NCBI RefSeq assembly: GCF_029637705.1
Contig: NZ_CP121252.1
Coordinates: forward strand, 1-64,000
DNA from: Citricoccus muralis
Lineage (GTDB): Bacteria; Actinomycetota; Actinomycetes; Actinomycetales; Micrococcaceae
Reading direction: 5' to 3'
DNA length: 64,000 nucleotides
Below, piece by piece: positions 56,590 to 64,000 of this stretch. The notes beneath the pieces are model-generated. The model saw nothing but the letters and a program-made list of their open reading frames with translations, was not told where the DNA came from and did no database searches. A program made the position numbers and the translations under genes. Within the stretch, counting starts at the first letter, position 1; every line of letters starts with the position of its first letter.

Positions 56590-57386
56590 TGAACGCGGAA
56601 CTTCTGAACCGGGGCCTCGGCGCACAGCGACGCAGCGCACTCGTCTGGGGCATCGCGCTGCTCATCCTCACGGCATCTGTGCTGGCGGTCTGGCCGTCCA
56701 TGAACGAATCGGGGTCGCTCGAATCGCTCGTCAGCGGCATGTCGCCCGAACTCATCGCCGCACTCGGCCTCGAAGCACTGGCATCCCCGGCCGGATTCCT
56801 GAACGGCAACCTCTACGCGCTCCTCCTGCCACTGCTGTTCGCGGTGCTCGGGATCATGCACATGAACGCCTTGACCGCAGGCGACGAGGATGCCGGGCGG
56901 CTGGAACTTCTCCTCGCGCTTCCCGTCAGCAGGGTCAGCGTCTATCTCAACCGCTTCGTCTCCGTCGTCCTTGTGCTGGCTGGCATCGCCCTCCTGGTCG
57001 GAGTCACAGTCGGCTTCGGAGCACCTGCCCTGGACATGGAACTCGACACGGAGGGCGTCGTCGCAGCGACCCTGAGCATCTTCCTCCTCGCGCTGCTGCA
57101 CGCTGCGCTCGCGCTGGCGCTCGCGGGGCTCGGACTGCGCGCCGGGATCGTACTCGCAGGATCGTTCGGGGTGCTCGTACTGGGCTACCTGGTCTACGCG
57201 CTGCTCCCGATGATCGAATCACTCGACGGGCTCGCTGCCGCATCCCCCTGGCATTGGGCGCTCGGCGAGAAACCCCTTGAGAACGGGTTCGACGGAACAG
57301 GAATCGCCCTGCTCATCGGCGGCAGCATCGTGCTCGCCGTCATCGGGCTGATCGCGATACGACGACGCACCATCAGAACAGCATGA
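56586..57386 (+). CDS. ABC transporter permease (second transporter)
   Basis: The 266-residue protein has six hydrophobic segments (for example LVWGIALLILTASVLAVW and LLLPLLFAVLGIMHMNAL) and the ABC-2 loop GDEDAGRLELLLALPVSR. The ATG overlaps the ATPase stop. The long gap between segments 1 and 2 (about 45-85) would face outside. It forms an exporter with the preceding ATPase. Confidence 0.88.
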   Translation: MMNAELLNRGLGAQRRSALVWGIALLILTASVLAVWPSMNESGSLESLVSGMSPELIAALGLEALASPAGFLNGNLYALLLPLLFAVLGIMHMNALTAGDEDAGRLELLLALPVSRVSVYLNRFVSVVLVLAGIALLVGVTVGFGAPALDMELDTEGVVAATLSIFLLALLHAALALALAGLGLRAGIVLAGSFGVLVLGYLVYALLPMIESLDGLAAASPWHWALGEKPLENGFDGTGIALLIGGSIVLAVIGLIAIRRRTIRTA

Positions 57387-57417
57387 CCTCAAGCGTTCAG
57401 AGCATGGCGGCTGTGCG

Positions 57418-57603
57418 ATGCAGCTCGCAATCCTCTCGACGCATAACGAGGGCCACCGGGTACGACTGCGTGCGCGTGGTCGTAGTGCGAGACGGCTCTG
57501 TTCTCCTTGCCGACGACTCGAAGCTGCGCACTGCCGCTTGTGGGGATGCCGTGCTCGTTGCGCCGGGGGCGGTGCTCGGATACGAACCTAGGTCCAAGTA
57601 TGC
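57418..57603 (+). pseudogene. Possible frameshifted N-terminal part of the AraC-like regulator
   Basis: From ATG 57418 the frame encodes a plausible protein start (MQLAILSTHNEGHRVRLRAR) in the same frame as the AraC gene, but it hits TAG at 57589. Between about 57,478 and 57,600 another frame encodes a protein-like segment (VVVVRDGSVLLADD ... CGDAVLVAPGAVLGY) that resembles the sensor half of AraC regulators and ends in a TGA overlapping ATG 57604. This suggests two small indels, or two overlapping small genes. Confidence 0.4.
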
Positions 57604-58359
57604 ATGACCACGCTTCTGATCGATACCGACTATCTCATCGACCACTTGTTCTGGCAGCACCTCGATCTGATCCCCGACCGCGACGCAGCCCGTGAACTCG
57701 CCGCCAGACTCTACCCCGAACCGGTTCAGGTGCTTCGCCTTGGAGAACGCGAGGTCGAACGACTGGGGCCGATCCTCGATGAACTCGCCACCCGAACTAA
57801 AGCCGCGCAGGACGCAGCAGGGTACTTCCGCGCCCATGCGCTCCTGATGATGGTGTTGGAAGCGATCACGCCGCATATCCGACACGCAGCAGTAGAAGTA
57901 CCGCCTCTCACAGCTAGACAACGTGCCGTGCGCAGCGCACCACCGCGCTGGCGGGCGTTTCGTCCGGTTCGTCGTGAAGCCGCACGAGTAGCGGCACTCA
58001 TGCACAGCGACATAGCGCGACACTGGCCACTGGACGCCTTGGCTGCGCATGCTTGTCTCTCGCCAAGCCAGCTCAGCCGAGTATTCAAAGAGGCTTTCGG
58101 AATCACGCCGTTGGCGTACCTCTCGATGCTCCGGGTGCAGGAAATGGCGCGCCTGATCCGCGAAACCGACCTGCTCGTAACCGTCATTGCCGAGCGAGTC
58201 GGCTGGTGCTACCACAGCGGCGTCGCCTCGCGAGCGTTCCGCCGATACATGGGAGTCACCCCGATTCACTATCGCCGCTACGGGCCACCGACCGAAAGCC
58301 GCGAGGGGCCAGGCGTTGCCGTCGCTCGGGCTGCCTGCGACGCGCACCGTGTGGTGTGA
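57604..58359 (+). CDS. AraC-family regulator (C-terminal part intact)
   Basis: The 251-residue protein has the two AraC helix-turn-helix units (WPLDALAAHACLSPSQLSRVFKE and VTVIAERVGWCYHSGVASRAFRRYMGVTP) at about 140-240. The N-terminal part begins abruptly (MTTLLIDTDYLIDHLFWQHL) and seems to continue protein-like sequence coded upstream in shifted frames, so the gene may be truncated. It sits between the ABC transporters and the repeat-rich region, so a role in controlling excision or transfer is possible. Confidence 0.75.
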   Translation: MTTLLIDTDYLIDHLFWQHLDLIPDRDAARELAARLYPEPVQVLRLGEREVERLGPILDELATRTKAAQDAAGYFRAHALLMMVLEAITPHIRHAAVEVPPLTARQRAVRSAPPRWRAFRPVRREAARVAALMHSDIARHWPLDALAAHACLSPSQLSRVFKEAFGITPLAYLSMLRVQEMARLIRETDLLVTVIAERVGWCYHSGVASRAFRRYMGVTPIHYRRYGPPTESREGPGVAVARAACDAHRVV

Positions 58360-58988
58360 TGTGACGGGGAGCGGTACCTTTCATGTGCTGACTCATGTGC
58401 TACCGACCGCGTAGGGGTGCGTATCGCGGTGGAGTTATCCACAGGCAAGCCTCGCAGAAACCGCGGAATCATGCGGCAGAACGCCGATTCGTGATTTCGT
58501 GTGCGAGGGGAAACGGATCAGTTCAACTCCCGTGTCGTCACCGGCATGTGGCGCCCAGACCGTGCCTCATCGCGACGGGGCGGGCGTGGTGCCGTCGAAT
58601 CGGCGGCACCAGCGGCGTGCGGATACGGGGTGTACGGTGCCTGCAACTTGCCGTCACCGTCGTTACCGGGGTGACGGTGTGCGAAATTTTCTCGCACCGT
58701 CCACGGCCCCGGGAAATTTTTCGGCCCCGTCACGGTGGTGCCAAGTTGACCCCACCGTGCGACCTGGGGTTTCGCATCGTTCGCGGTGGTCGTGAATCAC
58801 CACCACCGGAGAACTCGCGGTTCCTCGCCCTGAGTGGGGGGTCACGGGGGTGCCGATTCGGCACCACCGTGACCTGCCCCGCTGCGCGGCCCGCGCCGAC
58901 CGCTCACCCTGTGGATAAGTCTGCATATAGTACCTCAATCGTGCAACGAATACTAGATGTTGTGGTCGGGCGGTCGTACCTGTCCTCC
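58360..58988. other. Repeat-rich non-coding region of the nested element (candidate oriT or control region)
   Basis: No credible gene is seen in this 629-base gap. It contains a perfect 14-base inverted repeat GTCACGGTGGTGCC (58729-58742) and GGCACCACCGTGAC (58860-58873), CACGGTGG/CCACCGTG (58731-58738, 58752-58759), GACGGTGTGCGA with TCGCACCGTC around an AT-rich GAAATTTTC (58673-58701), a second GAAATTTT at 58713-58720, and a GGTGCCGA-T-TCGGCACC hairpin near 58849-58865. Such repeats suggest a protein-binding origin or regulatory site. A promoter-like CATATAG lies before the next gene. Confidence 0.5.
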
Positions 58989-59213
58989 ATGACGACCACA
59001 GCACCGACCACCACGACCACCACCGAACCCCAACCGCCCAGCGATGCCCCCGAGTCGTTCGGGGCGCGCCTGGCCCGGCGCAGCCGCGAGGCCCAGGGCC
59101 TCGGGCCGGGGGTGAGCGACCCGACCGTGCTGGCCGAGCTGCGGGAACTGTGCGCCGCACCTCGACCCACGCGGGGAACCGCTGTCACGGCAGGGGAAGG
59201 CCCCGCCTCCTGA
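58989..59213 (+). CDS. Small hypothetical protein of the nested element
   Basis: The 74-residue protein starts at ATG 58989 with a Thr/Pro-rich head and continues with a basic helix (FGARLARRSREAQGLG) and an acidic/hydrophobic helix (SDPTVLAELRELCAA). It is too short to assign. The place next to the integrase and repeat region would suit a relaxosome accessory or excision factor, but nothing in the sequence proves it. Confidence 0.45.
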   Translation: MTTTAPTTTTTTEPQPPSDAPESFGARLARRSREAQGLGPGVSDPTVLAELRELCAAPRPTRGTAVTAGEGPAS

Positions 59214-59261
59214 CCGTCGCGTCCAGCCAGGATGCGGGGCCGATAGAGCCTCGCCGGAGGG

Positions 59262-60845
59262 TCAGGCGCGCCAGACGAACTCGACCCGGCGGGCCAGCAC
59301 CTCAGCGCGGTGCGCGTCACGGCGGGCGTGGAACGCCTCGACGGTCTCGTTGCGGCGCTTGGGTACGGCGGTCATCATGTCGGCGGGGTGGGCGTGAACG
59401 AGCACGGCTTGAAGGATCAGGCTGGTCGCCTGGTACTGCCACATCGGGGTTCGCCCGACCCATTCCTTGGCGACGGTGGTCATGTCGATGCCTGGCCCGG
59501 CATGCTCGGGTATCGCGGCGGCGTACTCGCGGCGCCTGGCCTCGATCCGTTCCGCGATCCGTGTCCGCTGCCGAACCCACATCGCCTTGTCAATCAGGCC
59601 GTCGTAGTGGTCGTCGTCCAGCCTGGCGAGGCGTTCCCGGTCGGCGTCGAGCCTCGCTGCGAGCCCGACCCGCGCCCCCGCGTCCGCGCTCGGGGTTCTC
59701 CGGGTGGTGGGGTTGAGGGTGATCTGCTCGAACGTCGCCAGCACCGCCTCCTCCACGAGCCGGGTGATTTCGGCGGAGCGGATCGAGCGGTGGCAGCCGC
59801 CCCGTGTGGACTGCACGCACTGGTACACGTCGCCCCGGTGCATCATCGCCCGCCCGCAGTCCGAGCAGCGGATCAGCCCCGAGAACGGATACATGCGCTT
59901 CGCCGCCCCGGTGCCGGGCTGATGGAAGTTCCGCGCCTGCTTCCGCGCGTCGAGCACATCGCAGACCTGCTGCCAGGTGTCCTCGTCCAGGATCGCGGGC
60001 CAGACCGCCTTCACCTGCATTTGTGAGGTCTTCGCGCGCGTGCCGTCCGGCAGCATCGGCCGGTACTCCCGCACCCCCTTGATCGAGGGGTTGCGCAGCA
60101 TCAGTTTGAGCGTCCTGTCCGACCACGCGCACCCATGCGTGGTCAGCACCCCGCGCTGATTCCAGTCCTTCTCGATCCGGTATAACGACTCACCCGACAG
60201 CACCCGCTGCGCTGCCTCGGCCACCATCGGCCCCGTGACCGGGTCGATGACGAGGGTGCCCGACTCGGCCCGGTACCCGAACGGCACCCGGCCCCCATGC
60301 CAAGCGCCCTCAATGGCCTGCTGCTTCGCCGCCCGCGCCACCCGCCGCGCGGTGTCCGCGCTGGACTTGTTCGCCATCGCGACCAGCACCCTGGCCATCG
60401 CCACATCCGAATCGGTGTCCAGTCGGAGGGAGCCGGTCACCGAGCGGACCCCGAACCCGGCGAGCACCTTCGCGTCGATCAAGTCCTCCAAGTCCCTCGG
60501 GTCGCGTACAGCGCGATCCAGGTCGTAGGCGACCATCACCTGCGCCTGCCCGTCGGCCAGGTGTCGAAGCATGGTGCGGAACTCCGGGCGGATCACCCGC
60601 CGCACCCGCTCACCGCTGGGCAACGTGATCGTGCGCTGCTTGAACGCCGACGTGTCATTCTCCCGAAACACCGCAACGACCTCCCAGCCGTGCGCGGCCG
60701 CATAGGCGCGGCAGTCGGCCTCCTGCCGATCCACCCCGCGTTCGGTTCCCTCCGGGTCATCACTGATGCGGACGTACACCGCCGCCCGCAACGACGACCC
60801 CGGCATCGTGGCCTGTTCCTGCTGTTCCTGCTTGTCGTGGCCCAT
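59262..60845 (-). CDS. Large serine recombinase (integrase of the nested element)
   Basis: The 527-residue protein has a resolvase domain with catalytic Ser28 (YVRISDD), the recombinase domain (GYRAESGTLVIDP ... LMLRNPSIKGVREY), a zinc ribbon (CSDCGRAMMH ... GGCH) and a coiled-coil region. It starts at ATG 60845, about 50 bases from the right attachment core, as expected for an integrase that acts at these ends. It is only distantly similar to the ICE recombinase at the left. Confidence 0.92.
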   Translation of the reverse strand: MGHDKQEQQEQATMPGSSLRAAVYVRISDDPEGTERGVDRQEADCRAYAAAHGWEVVAVFRENDTSAFKQRTITLPSGERVRRVIRPEFRTMLRHLADGQAQVMVAYDLDRAVRDPRDLEDLIDAKVLAGFGVRSVTGSLRLDTDSDVAMARVLVAMANKSSADTARRVARAAKQQAIEGAWHGGRVPFGYRAESGTLVIDPVTGPMVAEAAQRVLSGESLYRIEKDWNQRGVLTTHGCAWSDRTLKLMLRNPSIKGVREYRPMLPDGTRAKTSQMQVKAVWPAILDEDTWQQVCDVLDARKQARNFHQPGTGAAKRMYPFSGLIRCSDCGRAMMHRGDVYQCVQSTRGGCHRSIRSAEITRLVEEAVLATFEQITLNPTTRRTPSADAGARVGLAARLDADRERLARLDDDHYDGLIDKAMWVRQRTRIAERIEARRREYAAAIPEHAGPGIDMTTVAKEWVGRTPMWQYQATSLILQAVLVHAHPADMMTAVPKRRNETVEAFHARRDAHRAEVLARRVEFVWRA

Positions 60846-60871
60846 CTCCGGCCCACCTTCCTGCTCGCAGT

Positions 60872-60887
60872 GAGAGGTAGGTGCGTT
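60872..60887 (-). promoter_or_regulatory. Recurrent leader motif copy upstream of the nested integrase
   Basis: The minus strand reads AAACGCACCTACCTCT. It overlaps the arm of the attachment site, so integrase binding and control of its own gene may be linked. Confidence 0.35.
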
Positions 60888-60895
60888 TACAGAAC

Positions 60896-60903
60896 CTCGG
60901 CTA
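60896..60903 (+). repeat. Right attachment-site core (CTCGGCTA) of the nested element
   Basis: This is the direct-repeat partner of 47982-47989. The element arm before it (AGGTAGGTGCGTTTACAGAA) is an inverted relative of the arm at the left end, with 21 of 27 positions matching across a TA centre. Confidence 0.85.
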
Positions 60904-61903
60904 CGCGGTCACCGCCTACCGTGCCCAAGGCGTCACGACCGACACCGCGCATGTGCTGGTTGAACCGACCTCGACGAGGGAGACCTTCTACGTCGCGATG
61001 ACCCGAGGACGGCAGTCGAACCACGCCTACGTGACGCTTGACCGCACCGACGATCATGCGCAGCCACACCCTGGCGACGATCCGCATGCCACCGCGCGGA
61101 GCGTGCTCTACGGCGTTCTGCAGCACAGCGGGGCCGAACTCTCGGCGCACGAGACCATCGTGGCCGAACAGGAGCAGTGGGGCTCGATCGCCCAGCTCGC
61201 CGCCGAGTACGAGACGATCGCTGCCGCTGCTCAGCATGACCGCTGGGCCACCCTCGTTCGAGGCTCCGGACTCTCCGAAGAGCAGGCCGAGAGTGCCGTC
61301 GAGTCCGAAGCGTTCGGCCCGCTCGCGGCTGAACTCCGCAGGGCTGAAGCGAACCATCACGATGTCGATGAGTTGCTGCCGCGCCTCGTCGCTGCGCGCG
61401 GGTTCGGCGACGCGGACGACATCGCCGCCGTCCTCCACTACCGCGTCGAACGGGCGACCGCGCGACCCGCAGGATCAGGCCGGACCCGCAAACCACCGCG
61501 ACTCATTGCCGGCCTCATCCCACAGGCTCATGGAGTCATCGACGCCGAGATGCGAGCGGCCCTCGACGAGCGAGAAGCACTGGTCGAGGCACGCGCCGAC
61601 GCCGCACTCGAAGCCGCACTTGCCGAGGGTGCACCGTGGACGAAGACACTTGGAACGCCGCCCACCGACCGACGACGAGCCACGACCTGGCGCAAGGCCG
61701 CCCGCGTAGTCGCCGCCTACCGAGACCGCTACCGCATCACCGACGAGACGGCCCTCAGCGCCTCGCCCGAGTCGGCCGCACAGAAGATCGACGCTGCGCG
61801 GGCACGAGCGGCGCTTGAACAGGTACGAGCCTTGGAGCCAACAGGGGAGCCGCGGCCGACAGGGCGAACGCCTGGCAAACAGGTGCCCGGCGTCTCGCTG
61901 TGA
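60902..61903 (+). pseudogene. MobF relaxase of the ICE, C-terminal remainder
   Basis: This part encodes the last 333 residues of the split relaxase, starting YAVTAYRAQGVTTDTAHVLV with the late helicase motifs (YVAMTRGR) and continuing with a variable tail. Upstream, GTG 60881 in the same frame lies in the element's arm, so a separate C-terminal product could be made, but it lacks Walker A and B. The stop is TGA at 61901-61903. Confidence 0.9.
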
Positions 61904-62049
61904 ACCTCTGCGGGATGTTCCGACGCGGAACCGACCGCATCGCTAGGATGGAGTGAGGTGACGTGTCGGTTCGGCGAGCCTGCACGCTGCGAGAACGTCA
62001 ACTGTGTTCTCCTGGAGGTGAGCGTCTAGACGGGAAGGAGCGCTGAGGC

Positions 62050-63882
62050 TTGGCAACGTACGCAGTGAAACTTGAGCGCTCGGCGCCGCTTACACTCCCG
62101 AGACACCCGGAAGCACCCGAAGAAGAGTCCTTCGAAGAGTGGTGCGCGCGGGAGAAGGCCACAGGGCGTCCGCTCGCCGTCGACCTCTTCTCCGGCGCAG
62201 GAGGGCTCGGTGCCGGTGTAGAAGCCGCAGGCTGGACCGTTGTCGCTGCCGTGGATCATGACCGCGCGGCCCTTGAGACGCACCAATCCAACTTCCGCGG
62301 GCTTGCCCTCGATGTGGACATGTCCGACCAAGACCAAGTGGCGGCTCTCATCGAGAGGCTCCAGCCGCTTGGGATTGATCTTGTCGCGGGAGGGCCACCC
62401 TGCCAGCCATTCAGCCGGGCGGGCCGCGCGAAGATACGAAGCCTCATCAACGAGGGAGTCCGTGAGGAGGAGGACGCCAGAAAGGAGCTCTGGCGATCCT
62501 TCATCGACGTTGTTCTCGCGGTCGCGCCTCGGGCGGTGCTCATGGAGAACGTCCCGGATATGGCAATCGGCGACGACCTGACCGTCATTCGCGAGATCGC
62601 CATGCTCCTCGAAGAGGCCGGCTATATCGTCGACTATCGACTCCTCGATGCGTGGCGCTACGGGGTGCCCCAACACCGCAAGCGCTTCATCCTCCAGGCA
62701 CGCAACGACGGAGCGCTCCCGGTCTGGCCAGAACCAGCGACGACCCGTCCCACTGTTCGCGACGCCATCGCCGACCTGCCAACGCTGAACGACACTACGG
62801 GAGCACGTGAGCTGCGCTACACGGGAGAGCCCTCCAGCGCGCTGGCCAAGGCACTGCGAGGGGACGGGCAGAGCGACGTCATCCACGACCACATGACTCG
62901 CCCCGTTCGCGACGACGATCGCGAAGCCTTTGAGCTCATGACCTCATCAACGCTGTATTCGGACCTTCCTGAACGGCTCCGCCGCTACCGTTCAGACACG
63001 TTCAACGACAAGTACAAGCGCCTTGACTGGGACGACTTGAGTAGAACAATCACGGCCCACATTGCCAAGGACGGTTACTGGTACATCCATCCCGCCGAGC
63101 ATCGCACGCTCACCGTCCGCGAAGCCGCACGCATCCAGACGTTCGCAGACGACTTCCGCTTCGCCGGAACCCGCAGTGATGCGTTCCGGCAGATCGGCAA
63201 CGCCGTTCCACCAAGCCTGGGCAAGTACGTCGCCGAGGCGATCCTCCCGTTGGACTTGCCGCGCACTGAAGCCCCCCGACTCCCAGCGATGCGCGAGCTA
63301 CTGGTTCAGTGGGCGAAAGAGCAACGCGCCGTGAAGTGGTGGTGCTATCCCGGCCCCGATATGACTCAGGCTGCTGCTGCCGTCGCATCGCTGCTCGACG
63401 TTCACCGCATGCCCACCGCCGCTGCTGAGACTCTCATGACGCCACTGCGGGGCGCGGAGGAACTATCACTCGACCTGCTCCAGCACATCGATGTCCATAC
63501 GCTCAGCGCTACCCGCAAGCGGACCATGCGAGCACTCCGCGAGTGCCTCCGCGACGAGGACAACAAGGACTGGCCCGAGCATGTCGAGTCGGCGCTAGGC
63601 GAAGCCCAGGGTCGTCTCTACTCCCTGCTCCAGGGCTCTGACGAACTCGTAGTCAACGGCCACGTGAGCAAGGTCGTCGCGCTCCTCATGGACCTTCCTG
63701 ACGATCACACTGGCCTGCGCACCGACATCAAGGTCGCGTTGGCTCAGCTAGTCTCAAGTGGGGAGGAGGCGTCACTGAGAATGTGTGCCATCCGCGGCAT
63801 CACTGTTGCTGAAGCGCGGGCGCGCATTGCGTCCAACGTCGTTTCGGTGCGGGATGCGGCTCCCGAGGAGAGTGCCTCATGA
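62050..63882 (+). CDS. Cytosine-5 DNA methyltransferase with a C-terminal extension
   Basis: The 610-residue protein starts on TTG 62050, with GGAAGGAG 8-9 bases upstream. It has motif I DLFSGAGGLGAG, catalytic motif IV GGPPCQPFS with Cys118, motif VI ENVPD (Glu166), motif VIII QHRKRF and motif X GNAVPPSLG. After the methylase (about 415), it continues for nearly 200 residues with a helical region that recalls helix-hairpin-helix repair proteins (LDVHRMPTAAAETLM, LLQHIDVHTLSATRKRTM). The last codons overlap the GHKL ATPase start (ATGA). Confidence 0.9.
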   Translation: MATYAVKLERSAPLTLPRHPEAPEEESFEEWCAREKATGRPLAVDLFSGAGGLGAGVEAAGWTVVAAVDHDRAALETHQSNFRGLALDVDMSDQDQVAALIERLQPLGIDLVAGGPPCQPFSRAGRAKIRSLINEGVREEEDARKELWRSFIDVVLAVAPRAVLMENVPDMAIGDDLTVIREIAMLLEEAGYIVDYRLLDAWRYGVPQHRKRFILQARNDGALPVWPEPATTRPTVRDAIADLPTLNDTTGARELRYTGEPSSALAKALRGDGQSDVIHDHMTRPVRDDDREAFELMTSSTLYSDLPERLRRYRSDTFNDKYKRLDWDDLSRTITAHIAKDGYWYIHPAEHRTLTVREAARIQTFADDFRFAGTRSDAFRQIGNAVPPSLGKYVAEAILPLDLPRTEAPRLPAMRELLVQWAKEQRAVKWWCYPGPDMTQAAAAVASLLDVHRMPTAAAETLMTPLRGAEELSLDLLQHIDVHTLSATRKRTMRALRECLRDEDNKDWPEHVESALGEAQGRLYSLLQGSDELVVNGHVSKVVALLMDLPDDHTGLRTDIKVALAQLVSSGEEASLRMCAIRGITVAEARARIASNVVSVRDAAPEESAS

Positions 63883-64000
63883 CACGCGGTGCGAACCAAG
63901 ACCCCGGGGCGGAGCTAGCAGGACGCGGCGCGCTACGCCCCAAAGCGCGGCTTCTCAGGACACTCGGCAGCGACCTCATCAGCAGCGACAAGGTTGCGCT
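63879..64000 (+). CDS. Start of a GHKL-type ATPase (partial, cut by window edge)
   Basis: Only the first 40 residues are present. After a polar head they read RLLRTLGSDLISSDKVA, which matches the region just before the N-box of GHKL ATPases (usually continued by LIELVKNSYDADA). The ATG overlaps the methylase stop codon. Methylase plus GHKL ATPase is the layout of MORC/MutL-type restriction systems. Confidence 0.55.
   Translation, partial: MTRGANQDPGAELAGRGALRPKARLLRTLGSDLISSDKVA

Larger units (their letters stand above)
47988..60901. mobile_element. Nested integrative mobilizable element inserted in the ICE relaxase gene
   Basis: The element is 12,914 bases between matching TA dinucleotides in the two CTCGGCTA cores. 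It carries a serine integrase whose start lies about 50 bases from the right core, a MobF relaxase, a toxin-antitoxin-like pair, two ABC transporter operons, and no type IV secretion genes. Deleting it joins CTC GGC to TAC and restores the relaxase frame. The reconstructed segment VAEHVDLGYAVTAYRAQG matches the second relaxase in this window at the same place (VAEHAHLSYAATAYGVQG), which confirms the junction. Confidence 0.92.

Noticed and set aside
58395-58988. Upstream extension of the 74-residue protein into the repeat region
   Set aside because: The extension covers the inverted repeats, is Arg/Cys-rich without family features, and the ATG at 58989 gives a more credible small protein.

Overview
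The window is high-GC Gram-positive (Actinomycetota) DNA. It opens with the conserved replication-origin cluster dnaA - oriC - dnaN - recF - dciA-like (DUF721) - gyrB - gyrA - DUF3566 membrane protein - tRNA-Ile(GAT) - DLW-39 small protein - tRNA-Ala(TGC) at about 1-11,233. This order, the clamp and gyrase sequences and the many GTG starts fit the order Micrococcales; the genus cannot be fixed from the sequence alone.

From the 3' end of tRNA-Ala to the right edge (about 11,210 to beyond 64,000) the DNA is one integrative and conjugative element (ICE). Next to the tRNA lies a large serine recombinase. A long, tightly overlapping leftward transfer operon follows (33.5 to 11.3 kb): ArdC-like protein, primase-polymerase, DUF2637, ParB-like protein, VirB8/TcpC-like protein, a cell-wall hydrolase, two DUF6112 membrane proteins, a TrbL/VirB6-like channel, SCO6880, a VirB4-like ATPase, a VirD4/TraG coupling ATPase, SSB and DUF4913. 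It is interrupted by rightward cargo genes at 25.06-25.7 kb (hydrolase) and 19.2-21.7 kb (a two-gene unit of unknown function). A control region with four copies of a palindromic operator (33,684-33,787) precedes a rightward XRE - ImmA/IrrE - MAB_1171c-like membrane protein - hydrolase operon.

A restriction/defence block follows (37.1-45.1 kb): small HTH protein, incomplete adenine methylase, Eco57I-type methylase, GIY-YIG/DEAD helicase, DUF262-HNH protein, and a leftward cytosine-5 methylase. The ICE's MobF relaxase gene starts at 45,378 but is cut in two.

The strongest finding is a second, nested element of 12.9 kb (47,988-60,901) inserted inside the relaxase gene, flanked by the 8-bp direct repeat CTCGGCTA. 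Joining the flanks restores one continuous 1,203-residue relaxase frame. The nested element carries its own serine integrase, its own MobF relaxase, a nucleotidyltransferase toxin-antitoxin-like pair, two TetR-plus-ABC-transporter operons, an AraC-like regulator that looks frameshifted, and an inverted-repeat-rich non-coding region. It has no type IV secretion genes, so it looks like an integrative mobilizable element (IME) that disables the host ICE's relaxase and supplies its own. After the relaxase remainder, a second cytosine-5 methylase overlaps the start of what looks like a GHKL (MORC/MutL-type) ATPase, cut by the window edge; this suggests another restriction-like system continues to the right.
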